From Blautia glucerasea (GTDB taxonomy: Bacteria > Bacillota > Clostridia > Lachnospirales > Lachnospiraceae), in assembly GCF_020537505.1 (NCBI RefSeq), contig NZ_JAJBMO010000002.1, positions 248,001-312,000 of the forward strand: DNA of 64,000 bases, in the 5' to 3' direction. Made by a program: the position numbers and the translations under genes. Shown one piece after another: positions 44,326-53,835 of this stretch (position 1 is its first letter; every line of letters starts with the position of its first letter). Under the pieces are notes generated by a model. It made no database searches and was not told where the DNA came from. It saw only the letters and a program-made list of their open reading frames with translations.

Positions 44326-44403
44326 CGTAAGCTTCGTAGCCCTACGAATTGTGACTCTGCTTTGCAGCTCCCACAATCCTCCCAGCATTGGGAATCCGCT
44401 TGG

Positions 44404-45282
44404 TTACTCCACATTCTGAACCTGTTCCCTGATCTTCTCAATTTCTGTTTTCAGATCAATTGCAATATTGGAAATCACCAGATCACTGGACTTGGACAGA
44501 ATCGTATTCGCCTCCCGGTTCATCTCCTGTGCCATAAAGTCAAGCTTACGTCCGATGCCTTCTTTCTCCTCCAGCATCTTCTTCATGCCCTGGATATGGC
44601 TGTGGAGACGGACGGTCTCCTCGTCGTTGCAGATCTTATCAGAAAACAGGATCACCTCTGCGGCAATTCTGGATTCCTCGATCTGGGAATCCTCAAGAAG
44701 CTCGTGCACCTTCGCTTCCAGCTTCTCCCTGTAGGAATCCACCACCTCAGGGGAACGTGCCTCCACCTGATTTACCTTCTCATCAAGCGCATCCAGCTTG
44801 GTGATCAAATCATTCTTCAGATTCTCGCCTTCTCTTGCACGTGCCTGGGCAAATTTCTCACAAGCCTCCCGAAGCGGACCCTCCAGTACTGCCCACAACG
44901 CCTCTTCATCTACAGACTGTTCTTCCATAGTCAGGACATCCGGATAACGGGAAAGGGCACCTGCTTTCACATCATTCTCAAGGCCAAATTCTTCTGCCAT
45001 CTGGCGGATGTAGGCCAGATATTCGCTGGCAAGCTCCTTATTGTATTTCAGTGCATCACAGCTTAAGGTATAATCTTCATATGTGATAAATACATCTACC
45101 TTTCCGCGCTGCATGTATGTCTTCATAAGGTTCCGGATGGCACCCTCCAGGAAGCTCAGCTTCCTTGGCATCTTAATACTCAGATCCAGATATCTGTGAT
45201 TGACGGATTTTATCTCAACGGTGATCTTCCGCTCTTTTGTGATCACCTCGGCTCTTCCAAAGCCTGTCATGCTCTTTATCAT
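44404..45282 (-). CDS. YicC/YloC-family endoribonuclease-like protein
   Basis: 292 aa, normal size. It starts MIKSMTGFGRAE, with SVNHRYLDLSIKMPR, and ends with FMAQEMNREANTILSKS and LKTEIEKIREQVQN. Family members cleave RNA and act in stationary phase. The longest frame begins 40 codons earlier; the ATG ending at 45282 gives the conserved N-terminus. Leads remA-gmk-rpoZ-rimO-pgsA-cinA. Confidence 0.92.
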   Translation of the reverse strand: MIKSMTGFGRAEVITKERKITVEIKSVNHRYLDLSIKMPRKLSFLEGAIRNLMKTYMQRGKVDVFITYEDYTLSCDALKYNKELASEYLAYIRQMAEEFGLENDVKAGALSRYPDVLTMEEQSVDEEALWAVLEGPLREACEKFAQARAREGENLKNDLITKLDALDEKVNQVEARSPEVVDSYREKLEAKVHELLEDSQIEESRIAAEVILFSDKICNDEETVRLHSHIQGMKKMLEEKEGIGRKLDFMAQEMNREANTILSKSSDLVISNIAIDLKTEIEKIREQVQNVE

Positions 45283-45390
45283 AGTAATCTCTTTCTGTAT
45301 TTTTTTTCGAAAATTGTCTCCAAAAGGACTTGATTTCTTATCGTAATTCTCCGCCCTATGGTCTGACAATACTTCTACGCATACAGATTT

Positions 45391-45419
45391 ATTATAGTTC
45401 ATTCCAAAACCCTAGTCAA
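45391..45419 (-). promoter_or_regulatory. promoter of the yicC-remA-gmk block
   Basis: Minus strand: TTGACT (45414-45419), 17-base spacer, TATAAT (45391-45396). Confidence 0.75.
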
Positions 45420-45441
45420 ATCCTTTTTTTGCTGTTATAAT
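45413..45441 (+). promoter_or_regulatory. promoter of rqcH
   Basis: TAGTCA (45413-45418), 17-base spacer, TATAAT (45436-45441). The -35 overlaps that of the divergent yicC promoter. Confidence 0.5.
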
Positions 45442-45452
45442 GAAGTTCGCGC

Positions 45453-45505
45453 GTTACTGTTCATTGGTAGCGTTCCGCAAGGCGTTTTTTGTGAACGAAG
45501 TTCAC
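45453..45505. repeat. dispersed palindromic repeat family 2, copy B
   Basis: GTTACTGTTCA, then GGTAGCGTTCCGCAAGGCG and TTTTTTGTGAACG follow copy A at 34543 closely; its last arm is replaced by a GTTCAC repeat. It lies in the leader of rqcH. Confidence 0.55.
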
Positions 45506-45537
45506 AAGAAGGTTGTTATCTGAAAGGAGTTTTCTTT

Positions 45538-47286
45538 ATGGCTTTTGATGGAATCACCATTGCTGCAATGGTTTCTGAATTAAATAAAAACCTCTCCGGC
45601 GGCCGCATCAATAAGATCGCCCAGCCAGAGAACGATGAACTGCTGATCACGGGAAAGGGTGCGAACGGCCAGAAGCGTCTGCTTCTCTCCGCCAGTGCTT
45701 CCCTTCCATTAATTTATTTTACAGCCAGGAACCGGATCAGTCCTCTCACAGCTCCCAACTTCTGCATGCTGCTCCGCAAACACATCGGCAGCGCCAGGAT
45801 CACAGGCATCCGGCAGCCTGGACTGGAGCGTGTGGTGGAATTTGAGCTGGAGCATCTGAACGAGCTTGGAGATGTCTGCCACAAGGTTCTGATCATGGAG
45901 CTGATGGGCAAGCACAGCAACATTATTTTCTGCGATGACCAGAGTATGATCCTGGACAGCATCAAGCACGTATCCTGCAATGTAAGCTCCGTCCGCGAGG
46001 TTCTTCCGGGACGTCCTTATTTTATCCCCCATACCCAGGATAAGCTGGATCCTCTTACTATTTCCAGAGAAGACTTTATGGAAAAGGTCTGCGGCAGATC
46101 CAATGCCATCTCCAAGGCCCTTTACCAGACACTTACCGGTTTTAGCCCGGTTATGGCCCAGGAGCTTTGCTATCGTGCTTCCATTGATGGAAATGACGAT
46201 GCCCAGGCACTGGATGCAGATGCAAAAGAACAGCTTTACACGGAATTTTCCAATTTAATGGGCCAGATCAAAAAAGAGGAATTCACCCCTACGATTATTT
46301 TCAAAGGGGACGAGCCGGTTGAATACGGCGTTCTTCCTTTTACCCAGTATGGGGAGGGCTTTACCAGCCAGACTTTTGAGTCTGTGTCTGAAATGCTGGA
46401 AACCTACTATGCTTCCCGTGACACCATCACCCGGATCCGCCAGAAATCAGCGGACCTTCGCAAAATCGTCCAGACAGCCCTTGACCGCAACCGCAAGAAG
46501 CTCAGCCTTCAGCAGAAGCAGATGAAGGACACGGAAAAAAAGGACAAATACAAAATTTACGGCGAGCTGATCAACACCTATGGCTACGGTCTGGAAGAAG
46601 GCTGCAAATCCTTCAAAGCCGTAAACTATTATAATGGAGAGGAAATCACCATTCCTCTTGATCCAGCCCTGACACCCCAGGAGAATTCCAAGAAATATTT
46701 TGACCGTTACGGCAAGCTGAAACGTACCCAGGAGGCCCTGGAGGTTCAGATCGCCGATACCTCCAGCGAGATCGAGCACCTGGAATCCATTTCCAACGCC
46801 CTTGATATTGCAGCTGAAGAAAGCGATCTTTCCCAGATCAAGGAAGAGCTGATGGAATATGGCTATGTGAAACGGCACTATGGCAGCAAAAAGGGTGCCA
46901 AGATGCAGGTGAAATCCAAGCCCTTCCATTATGTTTCCAGTGATGGCTATGATATTTATGTGGGAAAAAACAACTACCAGAATGATGAGCTGACCTTTAA
47001 ATTTGCCACTGGCAACGACTGGTGGTTCCATGCCAAAAAGATGCCTGGCTCCCACGTAGTTGTAAAGACAAAGGACGGCACCCTTCCGGACCGCACCTTT
47101 GAGGAAGCTGGCAATCTGGCAGCCTTTTATTCCAAAGGCCGCACTGCTCCCAAGGTAGAAATTGATTATCTTCAGAAAAAAAATGTAAAAAAGCCGGCAG
47201 GGGCAAAGCCTGGATTTGTAGTTTATTATACCAACTATTCTCTCATGGCATCCCCGGATATTACAGGGATTAAGCAGTTGTCCTGA
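45538..47286 (+). CDS. rqcH: NFACT-family Rqc2/RqcH protein
   Basis: 582 aa. The N-terminal NFACT-N domain begins MAFDGITIAAMVSELN; a coiled-coil middle (about 300-440) follows and the NFACT-R domain has FHAKKMPGSHVVVK. RqcH binds stalled 50S subunits and adds alanine tails for degradation; older names are FbpA or fibronectin-binding protein. AAAGGAG precedes the ATG. It stands alone, divergent from yicC. Confidence 0.93.
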   Translation: MAFDGITIAAMVSELNKNLSGGRINKIAQPENDELLITGKGANGQKRLLLSASASLPLIYFTARNRISPLTAPNFCMLLRKHIGSARITGIRQPGLERVVEFELEHLNELGDVCHKVLIMELMGKHSNIIFCDDQSMILDSIKHVSCNVSSVREVLPGRPYFIPHTQDKLDPLTISREDFMEKVCGRSNAISKALYQTLTGFSPVMAQELCYRASIDGNDDAQALDADAKEQLYTEFSNLMGQIKKEEFTPTIIFKGDEPVEYGVLPFTQYGEGFTSQTFESVSEMLETYYASRDTITRIRQKSADLRKIVQTALDRNRKKLSLQQKQMKDTEKKDKYKIYGELINTYGYGLEEGCKSFKAVNYYNGEEITIPLDPALTPQENSKKYFDRYGKLKRTQEALEVQIADTSSEIEHLESISNALDIAAEESDLSQIKEELMEYGYVKRHYGSKKGAKMQVKSKPFHYVSSDGYDIYVGKNNYQNDELTFKFATGNDWWFHAKKMPGSHVVVKTKDGTLPDRTFEEAGNLAAFYSKGRTAPKVEIDYLQKKNVKKPAGAKPGFVVYYTNYSLMASPDITGIKQLS

Positions 47287-47385
47287 TAACGGCATTTTAC
47301 CTTTTCAGTGATTCCGAAAATTTACAGAAAGACTGTTGTGCAGAATCACAGCCAATACACATTATTTTAAGAACAGGAGTTACCT

Positions 47386-48942
47386 ATGAGTATTTTGAAC
47401 GTTGAACACCTTACCCATGGCTTTGGTGACAGAGCCATTTTCCAGGACGTGTCTTTCCGTCTTCTGAAGGGAGAACACATCGGCCTGGTAGGCGCCAACG
47501 GAGAGGGAAAATCCACCTTCTTCAACATTGTAACCGACAAATTAATGCCAGATGAAGGCAAAATCCAGTGGGCCAAAAATGTGCGCGTAGGCTACCTGGA
47601 CCAGCATTCCATCCTTGCTCCTGGCATGACCATCCGTGACATACTGAAATCTGCTTTTTCCTGGCTCTTTGAGCAGGAGGAAAGAATGAATACCATCTGC
47701 GATTCCCTGGGCGAAGCTTCCCCGGAAGAGATGGAAACGCTTATGGAAGAACTGGGAACCATCCAGGATACCCTGACCATGCATGACTTCTATGTCATTG
47801 ATTCCAAGGTGGAGGAAGTTGCCCGGGCTCTTGGTCTTCTGGATTTGGGACTGGACCGTGATGTTACAGACCTTAGCGGCGGACAGAGAACCAAGGTACT
47901 CCTTGCCAAGCTGCTTCTTGAGAAGCCGGACATTCTCCTTCTGGACGAGCCTACCAACTATCTGGACGAAGAGCATATTGCATGGCTGAAGCGTTATCTC
48001 CAGGATTATGAAAATGCTTTTATCCTTATTTCCCACGATATTCCTTTCCTTAATGATGTGATCAACATTGTTTACCACATGGAAAATCAGGAGCTGAACC
48101 GCTATGTAGGGGATTATGACCATTTCCAGGAGGTTTACGAAGTGAAAAAGGCCCAGCTGGAAGCTGCTTACCGGCGCCAGCAGCAGGAAATCAGTGAGTT
48201 GAAGGATTTCGTTGCCCGAAACAAAGCCCGTGTTTCTACCCGTAACATGGCTATGTCCCGCCAGAAAAAGCTGGACAAAATGGATGTGATCGAACTGGCT
48301 GCTGAGAAGCCCAAGCCAGAATTTCATTTTAAACAGGGACGCACCCCTGGCAAAAATATTTTCGAGATCAAAAACCTTGTGATCGGATATGAGGAACCCC
48401 TTTCCCGTCCGCTCACCCTTTCCATGGAAAGAGGCCAGAAGATTGCCCTTGTAGGCGCCAACGGAATTGGAAAAACCACTTTACTGAAAAGTATTCTTGG
48501 GCTGATTCCTGCACTAAAAGGAACAAGGGAATTGGGGGACAACCTGCAGATCGGATATTTCGAGCAGGAAGTAAAAGGGGATAATAAGACCACCTGTATT
48601 GATGAGATCTGGGCAGAATTTCCCTCTTACACCCAGTATGAGGTCCGCTCCGCCCTTGCCAAATGCGGACTTACCACCAAGCATATTGAAAGCCAGGTCC
48701 GTGTGCTCAGCGGCGGTGAGCAGGCCAAGGTCCGCCTCTGCAAGCTGGTGAATAAAGAGACAAATGTCCTTCTTCTGGACGAGCCTACCAATCATCTGGA
48801 TGTGGATGCCAAGGAGGCACTAAAGGAAGCGTTGAAAGAATACCGGGGAAGCGTGCTTCTTATCTGCCATGAACCGGAGTTTTACCAGGATGTGGTTTCA
48901 CAGGTATGGGACTGCAGTAAGTGGACCACAAAGATTCTGTAA
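47386..48942 (+). CDS. ABC-F family ATP-binding protein
   Basis: 518 aa with two nucleotide-binding domains and no membrane helices. Walker A motifs are GANGEGKST and GANGIGKTT; signatures are LSGGQRTK and LSGGEQAK; Walker B LLLDEPTNYLDE and LLLDEPTNHLD. A charged helical linker of about 70 residues lies between. ABC-F proteins act on the ribosome in translation or antibiotic protection; this one resembles house-keeping types. CAGGAG precedes the ATG. Confidence 0.9.
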   Translation: MSILNVEHLTHGFGDRAIFQDVSFRLLKGEHIGLVGANGEGKSTFFNIVTDKLMPDEGKIQWAKNVRVGYLDQHSILAPGMTIRDILKSAFSWLFEQEERMNTICDSLGEASPEEMETLMEELGTIQDTLTMHDFYVIDSKVEEVARALGLLDLGLDRDVTDLSGGQRTKVLLAKLLLEKPDILLLDEPTNYLDEEHIAWLKRYLQDYENAFILISHDIPFLNDVINIVYHMENQELNRYVGDYDHFQEVYEVKKAQLEAAYRRQQQEISELKDFVARNKARVSTRNMAMSRQKKLDKMDVIELAAEKPKPEFHFKQGRTPGKNIFEIKNLVIGYEEPLSRPLTLSMERGQKIALVGANGIGKTTLLKSILGLIPALKGTRELGDNLQIGYFEQEVKGDNKTTCIDEIWAEFPSYTQYEVRSALAKCGLTTKHIESQVRVLSGGEQAKVRLCKLVNKETNVLLLDEPTNHLDVDAKEALKEALKEYRGSVLLICHEPEFYQDVVSQVWDCSKWTTKIL

Positions 48943-48952
48943 AGGAAACAAA

Positions 48953-48999
48953 AACAGCATTTCAGCAGTGAAATTTCTCTCTTCTGCCGAAATGCTGTT
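48953..48999. terminator. bidirectional terminator between the ABC-F gene and the FnIII protein gene
   Basis: AACAGCATTTC and GAAATGCTGTT form an 11-bp stem. Plus tail is CTTTATTTTCTT and minus tail is TTTTGTTTCC, so it can serve both convergent genes. Confidence 0.85.
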
Positions 49000-49058
49000 C
49001 TTTATTTTCTTATTCGTTTTCTCAAATGGTTCTATAACCAGTCTTCGGACTATTCCGA

Positions 49059-50087
49059 TCAGGTGAACTGAATAATTCCAGATACCTTGTCGTAAGCGCT
49101 GTCCCAATCCTGGCTGCTGGAAATACCCTTGATGGTACCCTTAATTGCAATCTTGCCTAAAGCAGAGAAACTGGAAACGTCAGCTTTCATTCCTTTATTG
49201 GTAATAAATGCGTAAGTTCCCCATACAGTATCTGGGGAATAGGTCTTGGCTTTCAGCTTGATATTGCTGAAAACTGCATTCACAGAATCCCCTTTCTTTC
49301 TGGCAGATCCCTCTACACGAAGATAAAGGGTCCGGTTTGCAAGCTTTTTGTTCTTCACAGTCTTTACCAGTTTACCATCAATATAGCACTTGCAGGTTCC
49401 GTTCTTCTCAACGGCCAGCATCAGATGATAAGTTTTCTTGGTCGCGCCCTGTTTTACCCAGTAGTAATCCTGTCCTCCAGGATTGTTGCTGCGTACGTTC
49501 TCGACCATAAACATAGTCTTGCCTGTGTACGGGGCTCTTGCATACTGGTCATGCTGAATGCCGAAGCTAATGGCAGATGTGGGAGTAACGGCCACTAATT
49601 TCGCATGATAGCCAGTACCGGATCCGGAAAGATTTACATCAGCCTCAATGGTATAGGCGGAAGTTGTGTTCTCAATGGTTGCTTTCGCAGCAGCTGGCTT
49701 CGCAGCCGGAACTTTGTAGACAATTTTCTTTCCAGTTTTGTTATAGGAGCTGGTTTTTCTGCCCTTATAAGCTTTTACAGTATAGTAGTAAGTTTTACCA
49801 CTCACTACCTTCTTATCCACATAGGATGTTTTCGAACCGCCGCGAACGGTGGCAAGCTTCTTCCAGGAACTGCTTCCCACTTTACGATAAACGTAATAGC
49901 CGGATGCTCTAGCGCTCTTCTTCCAGGTGAACTTCACAGTCTTGTTCACACGCACTGCGCTTACAAGCTTGGGTGCCTTTAAGGATGCTGCCTGAACGGT
50001 CTGTGCGTTTCCAACTGAATAAACTGGAAATACAAGCATGAAGACCAGTAAAAACAGCATGATTTTCTTGATGCTTTTTCTGTTCAT
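49059..50087 (-). CDS. secreted protein with fibronectin type III-like domain
   Basis: 342 aa. Signal peptide (KKIMLFLLVFMLVFPVYSVG, end near AQTVQA) then an FnIII-like domain (about 38-125) with FTWKKSARASGYYVYRK and TYYYTVKAYKG. An Ala/Pro-rich link leads to a C-terminal beta-sandwich of about 200 residues that resembles carbohydrate-binding or LamG-like folds. No catalytic motif was recognised. It is probably a surface adhesion or glycan-binding protein. AGGAGGAG precedes the ATG. Confidence 0.75.
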   Translation of the reverse strand: MNRKSIKKIMLFLLVFMLVFPVYSVGNAQTVQAASLKAPKLVSAVRVNKTVKFTWKKSARASGYYVYRKVGSSSWKKLATVRGGSKTSYVDKKVVSGKTYYYTVKAYKGRKTSSYNKTGKKIVYKVPAAKPAAAKATIENTTSAYTIEADVNLSGSGTGYHAKLVAVTPTSAISFGIQHDQYARAPYTGKTMFMVENVRSNNPGGQDYYWVKQGATKKTYHLMLAVEKNGTCKCYIDGKLVKTVKNKKLANRTLYLRVEGSARKKGDSVNAVFSNIKLKAKTYSPDTVWGTYAFITNKGMKADVSSFSALGKIAIKGTIKGISSSQDWDSAYDKVSGIIQFT

Positions 50088-50108
50088 ATTTCTCCTCCTC
50101 TTTCCCTA

Positions 50109-50169
50109 TTATCGCGGCAGCCGCCATAGTCTCATGCAGGCATGGGCTTTGGCCCGCTATCGCGTAAAT
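50109..50169 (+). repeat. dispersed repeat family 1, copy 1
   Basis: An imperfectly palindromic element running TTATCGCGGCAG ... CTCATGCAxGCATG ... CTTTGGCxCG ... CGCGTAAAT. It matches the reverse complement of 60447-60508 over its whole length with about a dozen changes. It lies between the fusA-like terminator and the FnIII protein gene. Confidence 0.7.
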
Positions 50170-50172
50170 TCT

Positions 50173-50211
50173 AAAAAGCGGAGAATCCCAACATCTGGAA
50201 ATCTCCGCTTT
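50173..50211 (-). terminator. terminator of the EF-G-like gene
   Basis: AAAGCGGAGA pairs with TCTCCGCTTT; the minus-strand tail is TTTTTAG. It is 12 bases after the stop. Confidence 0.9.
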
Positions 50212-50222
50212 AATTATACTAC

Positions 50223-52313
50223 TTATTCATCAGCAGCGTCAACCTTGCTTGCCCGTGCTTCAATCTCTTTCTGCTGGATATCTCCAGGAGCCTGCTCGTA
50301 ACGGGCGAACTCATAGGAGAAGTCACCGCTTCCACCAGTCATGGAACGAAGATCTGTGGAATATCCATAGATTTCAAGAAGCGGAACGTCAGCTTCAATA
50401 ATGGTATTGCCGTTATGATCCGGATTCATTCCAAGAACACGGCCACGGCGCTTATTCAGATCACCCATAGCGTCACCGGTGTATTTATCCGGAACGGTAA
50501 CCTTCATGGAAACGATTGGCTCTAACAGTACAGGAGATGCTTCCATGAAGCCCTTCTTGAATGCAAGGATAGTAGCCATCTTAAATGCCATCTCTGAGGA
50601 ATCTACCGGATGATAGGATCCATCGTACAGAGTAGCCTTTACACCAACTACCGGATATGCTGCAAGAGGTCCCTTCTGAACACATTCCTGAAGTCCCTTC
50701 TCAACTGCCGGGAAGTAGTTCTTCGGAACAGCACCGCCAACAACAACCTGCTCAAATACGTATGGAGTCTCCATATCGCCGGACGGCTCGAAACGCATCT
50801 TAACATGTCCATACTGTCCATGGCCACCGGACTGTTTCTTATGTTTGCCTTCTACGTCAGAGTTCTTACGGATTGTTTCACGGAACGGAACCTTCGGTTT
50901 GGAAAGCTCTACATCTACTTTATAGCGCTCCTTCAGCATGCTGACAACAACATCAAGATGCTGGTCGCCCATGCCATAGATCAGACTCTGACGGTTCGCG
51001 CCATCATTCTCTACGCGGATGGTCTTATCTTCGCTTGCGATTTTAGCAAGAGCCTGAGAAATCTTATCCTCATCCCCTTTATTCACAGCCTTAAATCTCT
51101 TATAAGTATAAGGTGTGGAAAGGACTGCCTTCGGATAAAGAACCGGGTTGGCCTTAGTTGCAAGGCTGTCGCCAGTCTGAACGCTTACTAACTTGGCGAT
51201 TGCACCGATATCACCGGCATGAAGCTCTGGAACCTCGATTGGCTTGGAACCCTGGAGAACATATAATTTGTTCAGGCGCTCTTCTGTACCTTTCTCCACA
51301 TTGAGAAGGGTATCATCGGATTTGATAACACCGGAGCAAACCTTGATCAGGGAATACTTGCCAAGGAATGGATCCACGATGGATTTCCATACATATGCAG
51401 ATTTCGCTTTGGCAAAGTCATAATTTGCTTCAAAAATTTCATTGGTCTTCTGGGAAATACCGTTGCAGGAACGTTTATCCGGGCTTGGGAAATATCCGCA
51501 GATGTCGTCCAGAAGGTTGGATACACCACGAAGATTGATCGGGGATCCCATGCATACCGGAACAATACTTGCATCCTGTACGTTAGCTGCAAGTGCTGCG
51601 GAAACCTCTGTTACGGAGAACTCGTCTCCCTCAAAGTAACGATCCATGAATTCCTCGCTGGTCTCTGCTACAGATTCCATCAGGATATCATGATATTTCT
51701 CAAGGTACTCATCCAGGTAAGCAGGAATCTCACACTCTTCCTTCTGTCCCTTGTCGATATATTTTCTTCCGGCCTGCTTTACAACGTTTACATATCCCAC
51801 GAACCTGCCGTCCTCACGGATTGGGAAATGCAGCGGGGCAATCTTCTTGCCATAAAGCTCGGTAAGCTGGTCTACTACCTTACGGTAACTTACATCGTCC
51901 ACGTCCATATCGGTAACAAAGATCATACGGGGAAGTTTATACTTCTCGCAAAGATTCCATGCCTTCTGTGTACCAACCTGTACACCGGCCTTACCTGATA
52001 CTACGATGATTGCTGCGTCTGCAGCACTGACAGCTTCCTCAACTTCTCCTACGAAGTCAAAATATCCGGGAGTGTCCAGAATGTTTACCTTGTTCTTCTG
52101 CCACGGGACCGGAATCAGAGATGTGGTGATAGAGAAATGTCGTTTGATTTCTTCTTTATCATAATCACTAACTGTGTTGCCATCTTCTACACGTCCTAAA
52201 CGGTTGGTTAAGCCAGCAAGATATGCCATTGCTTCTGCCAGAGTTGTCTTTCCAGCACCGCCGTGTCCTAACAGCACTACATTTCTGATTCGGTCAGTTC
52301 TAAAAACGTCCAT
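50223..52313 (-). CDS. elongation factor G-like translational GTPase
   Basis: 696 aa. G1 GHGGAGKTTLAEA and G3 DTPGYFDF are normal. The G4 site, NKxD in EF-G, reads TDMD in MIFVTDMDVDDVSY, so the guanine-reading Asn is replaced. Domain IV (GHGQYGHVKMRFEPSG) and V (DAMGDLNKRRGRVLGM) are intact. It belongs to the EF-G2-like side family, not the main fusA (which normally sits in the str operon). Its own promoter precedes it and AGGGAGGT lies before the ATG. Confidence 0.88.
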   Translation of the reverse strand: MDVFRTDRIRNVVLLGHGGAGKTTLAEAMAYLAGLTNRLGRVEDGNTVSDYDKEEIKRHFSITTSLIPVPWQKNKVNILDTPGYFDFVGEVEEAVSAADAAIIVVSGKAGVQVGTQKAWNLCEKYKLPRMIFVTDMDVDDVSYRKVVDQLTELYGKKIAPLHFPIREDGRFVGYVNVVKQAGRKYIDKGQKEECEIPAYLDEYLEKYHDILMESVAETSEEFMDRYFEGDEFSVTEVSAALAANVQDASIVPVCMGSPINLRGVSNLLDDICGYFPSPDKRSCNGISQKTNEIFEANYDFAKAKSAYVWKSIVDPFLGKYSLIKVCSGVIKSDDTLLNVEKGTEERLNKLYVLQGSKPIEVPELHAGDIGAIAKLVSVQTGDSLATKANPVLYPKAVLSTPYTYKRFKAVNKGDEDKISQALAKIASEDKTIRVENDGANRQSLIYGMGDQHLDVVVSMLKERYKVDVELSKPKVPFRETIRKNSDVEGKHKKQSGGHGQYGHVKMRFEPSGDMETPYVFEQVVVGGAVPKNYFPAVEKGLQECVQKGPLAAYPVVGVKATLYDGSYHPVDSSEMAFKMATILAFKKGFMEASPVLLEPIVSMKVTVPDKYTGDAMGDLNKRRGRVLGMNPDHNGNTIIEADVPLLEIYGYSTDLRSMTGGSGDFSYEFARYEQAPGDIQQKEIEARASKVDAADE

Positions 52314-52347
52314 ATGTAATACCTCCCTGTTTGTCTGATATGTTCAT

Positions 52348-52376
52348 ATTTTACTAAATATTCAGAAGAATTTCAA
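52348..52376 (-). promoter_or_regulatory. promoter of the EF-G-like gene
   Basis: Minus strand: TTGAAA (52371-52376), 17-base spacer, TAAAAT (52348-52353). Confidence 0.65.
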
Positions 52377-52443
52377 GTATTTTCTGGGATTTTGACGGTC
52401 TTTTTTCAAAAAAGTTTAGATTATTTTGTCATTTCTGTAGGAA

Positions 52444-52472
52444 TTGACAATTTGTGCAGAATCTCGTACAAT
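52444..52472 (+). promoter_or_regulatory. promoter of tyrA
   Basis: TTGACA (52444-52449), 17-base spacer, TACAAT (52467-52472). Confidence 0.8.
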
Positions 52473-52522
52473 GTCATAAGGTAAATTTTGCACTTTAACG
52501 AAGGAAAGGAAACACATTAATT

Positions 52523-53632
52523 ATGAAGACAATCGGTTTTATCGGTCTCGGTCTGATCGGCGGCTCTATCGCCAAGGCCATCCGGAAGTACCATCCGGAT
52601 TACCACATTCTGGCCTATAACCGCAGCAAGGAAGCACTTGCCACCGCCCTCAGTAGCGGCATTATAGATGGAGTCTGTGAGGAAATGAAGGATCTCCGTT
52701 TTGGATCCTGTGATTATGTATTTTTGTGTGCACCAGTGGAGATCAACCTGAAGTGCCTGGCCTACCTGAAGGAGATCCGTCAGCCCGGCTGCATTATCAC
52801 AGACGTAGGAAGTGTAAAGGGAATCATCCATCAGAAGGTAGAAGAGCTGGAGATGACAGACTGTTTCATCGGCGGTCATCCTATGGCTGGTTCTGAGAAA
52901 ACTGGTTTTGCCCATTCCAATGAGCGTATTCTGGAAAATGCCTACTATATTCTTACACCAGGAGGAAACGTTGGACTGGATCATATAGGAGATTTTACAG
53001 AGCTGATCAGTTCCCTTGGCGCCATTCCTATGGTGCTCACAGCGGAAGAACATGATTTCATCACTGCAGGTGTCAGCCATCTGCCTCACATCATTGCCTC
53101 TGCCCTTGTCAATCTGGTAAAAACACTGGACAATGATGCAGAATATATGAAAACTATCGCAGCAGGCGGTTTCCGCGATATTACAAGGATTGCCTCCTCT
53201 TCTCCTGTTATGTGGCAGCAGATCTGCATGGAAAATCATGAGAACATTTCCAATGTACTGGACGATTATATCCGCATGCTGATCCAGATCCGCTGTTCCG
53301 TAGACAATTGTGCCACAGACGGCAAAGAGGCAGATGCCATTTATCAGATGTTTGCAAGCTCCAGGGATTACCGTGATTCCATTGACGTAGTAGACAACGG
53401 ACCGATCCGCAAGGCTTATGTGCTGTATCTGGATATTGCGGATGAAGCCGGCGGAATTGCTACCATCGCCACCATTCTTGCTATGGATAAGATCAGTATT
53501 AAGAATATCGGGATCATTCACAACCGGGAATTTGAGCAAGGTGTCCTGAAGGTAGAATTCTATGAGCAGGATGCCATGGAAAGAGGTCTGGCGCTGCTTA
53601 AAAAGAGGAATTACATTGTATACGAGCGATAA
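52523..53632 (+). CDS. tyrA: prephenate dehydrogenase with ACT domain
   Basis: 369 aa. N-terminal Rossmann motif GFIGLGLIGGSIAKAI, DVGSVKG and the catalytic region FIGGHPMAGSEKTG. A C-terminal ACT domain (about 295-365, with VLYLDIADEAGGIATIATIL) would bind tyrosine for feedback control. It oxidises prephenate to 4-hydroxyphenylpyruvate. It precedes aroA, and a 203-base spacer separates them. Confidence 0.94.
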   Translation: MKTIGFIGLGLIGGSIAKAIRKYHPDYHILAYNRSKEALATALSSGIIDGVCEEMKDLRFGSCDYVFLCAPVEINLKCLAYLKEIRQPGCIITDVGSVKGIIHQKVEELEMTDCFIGGHPMAGSEKTGFAHSNERILENAYYILTPGGNVGLDHIGDFTELISSLGAIPMVLTAEEHDFITAGVSHLPHIIASALVNLVKTLDNDAEYMKTIAAGGFRDITRIASSSPVMWQQICMENHENISNVLDDYIRMLIQIRCSVDNCATDGKEADAIYQMFASSRDYRDSIDVVDNGPIRKAYVLYLDIADEAGGIATIATILAMDKISIKNIGIIHNREFEQGVLKVEFYEQDAMERGLALLKKRNYIVYER

Positions 53633-53835
53633 TATTCGTTTGCAGCAACATGGGTAAATCATATATGGCGTGATTTTTCAACCTCCATACTTAGATTTCG
53701 CTCATCCTTAAAGCATCCAAAACAATTTTCCCGATAGCCATTTAAATCTAATAAAAAAGCAACAAAAATTCTAAGTATTAATATTTTATTATTTAGACAT
53801 TAACATTATAATAAAAATTTACAGGAACGATTATT

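Noticed and set aside
52517..53662. 381-residue minus-strand frame
   Set aside because: It is the complement of tyrA, which has clear motifs, promoter and ribosome binding site on the plus strand.
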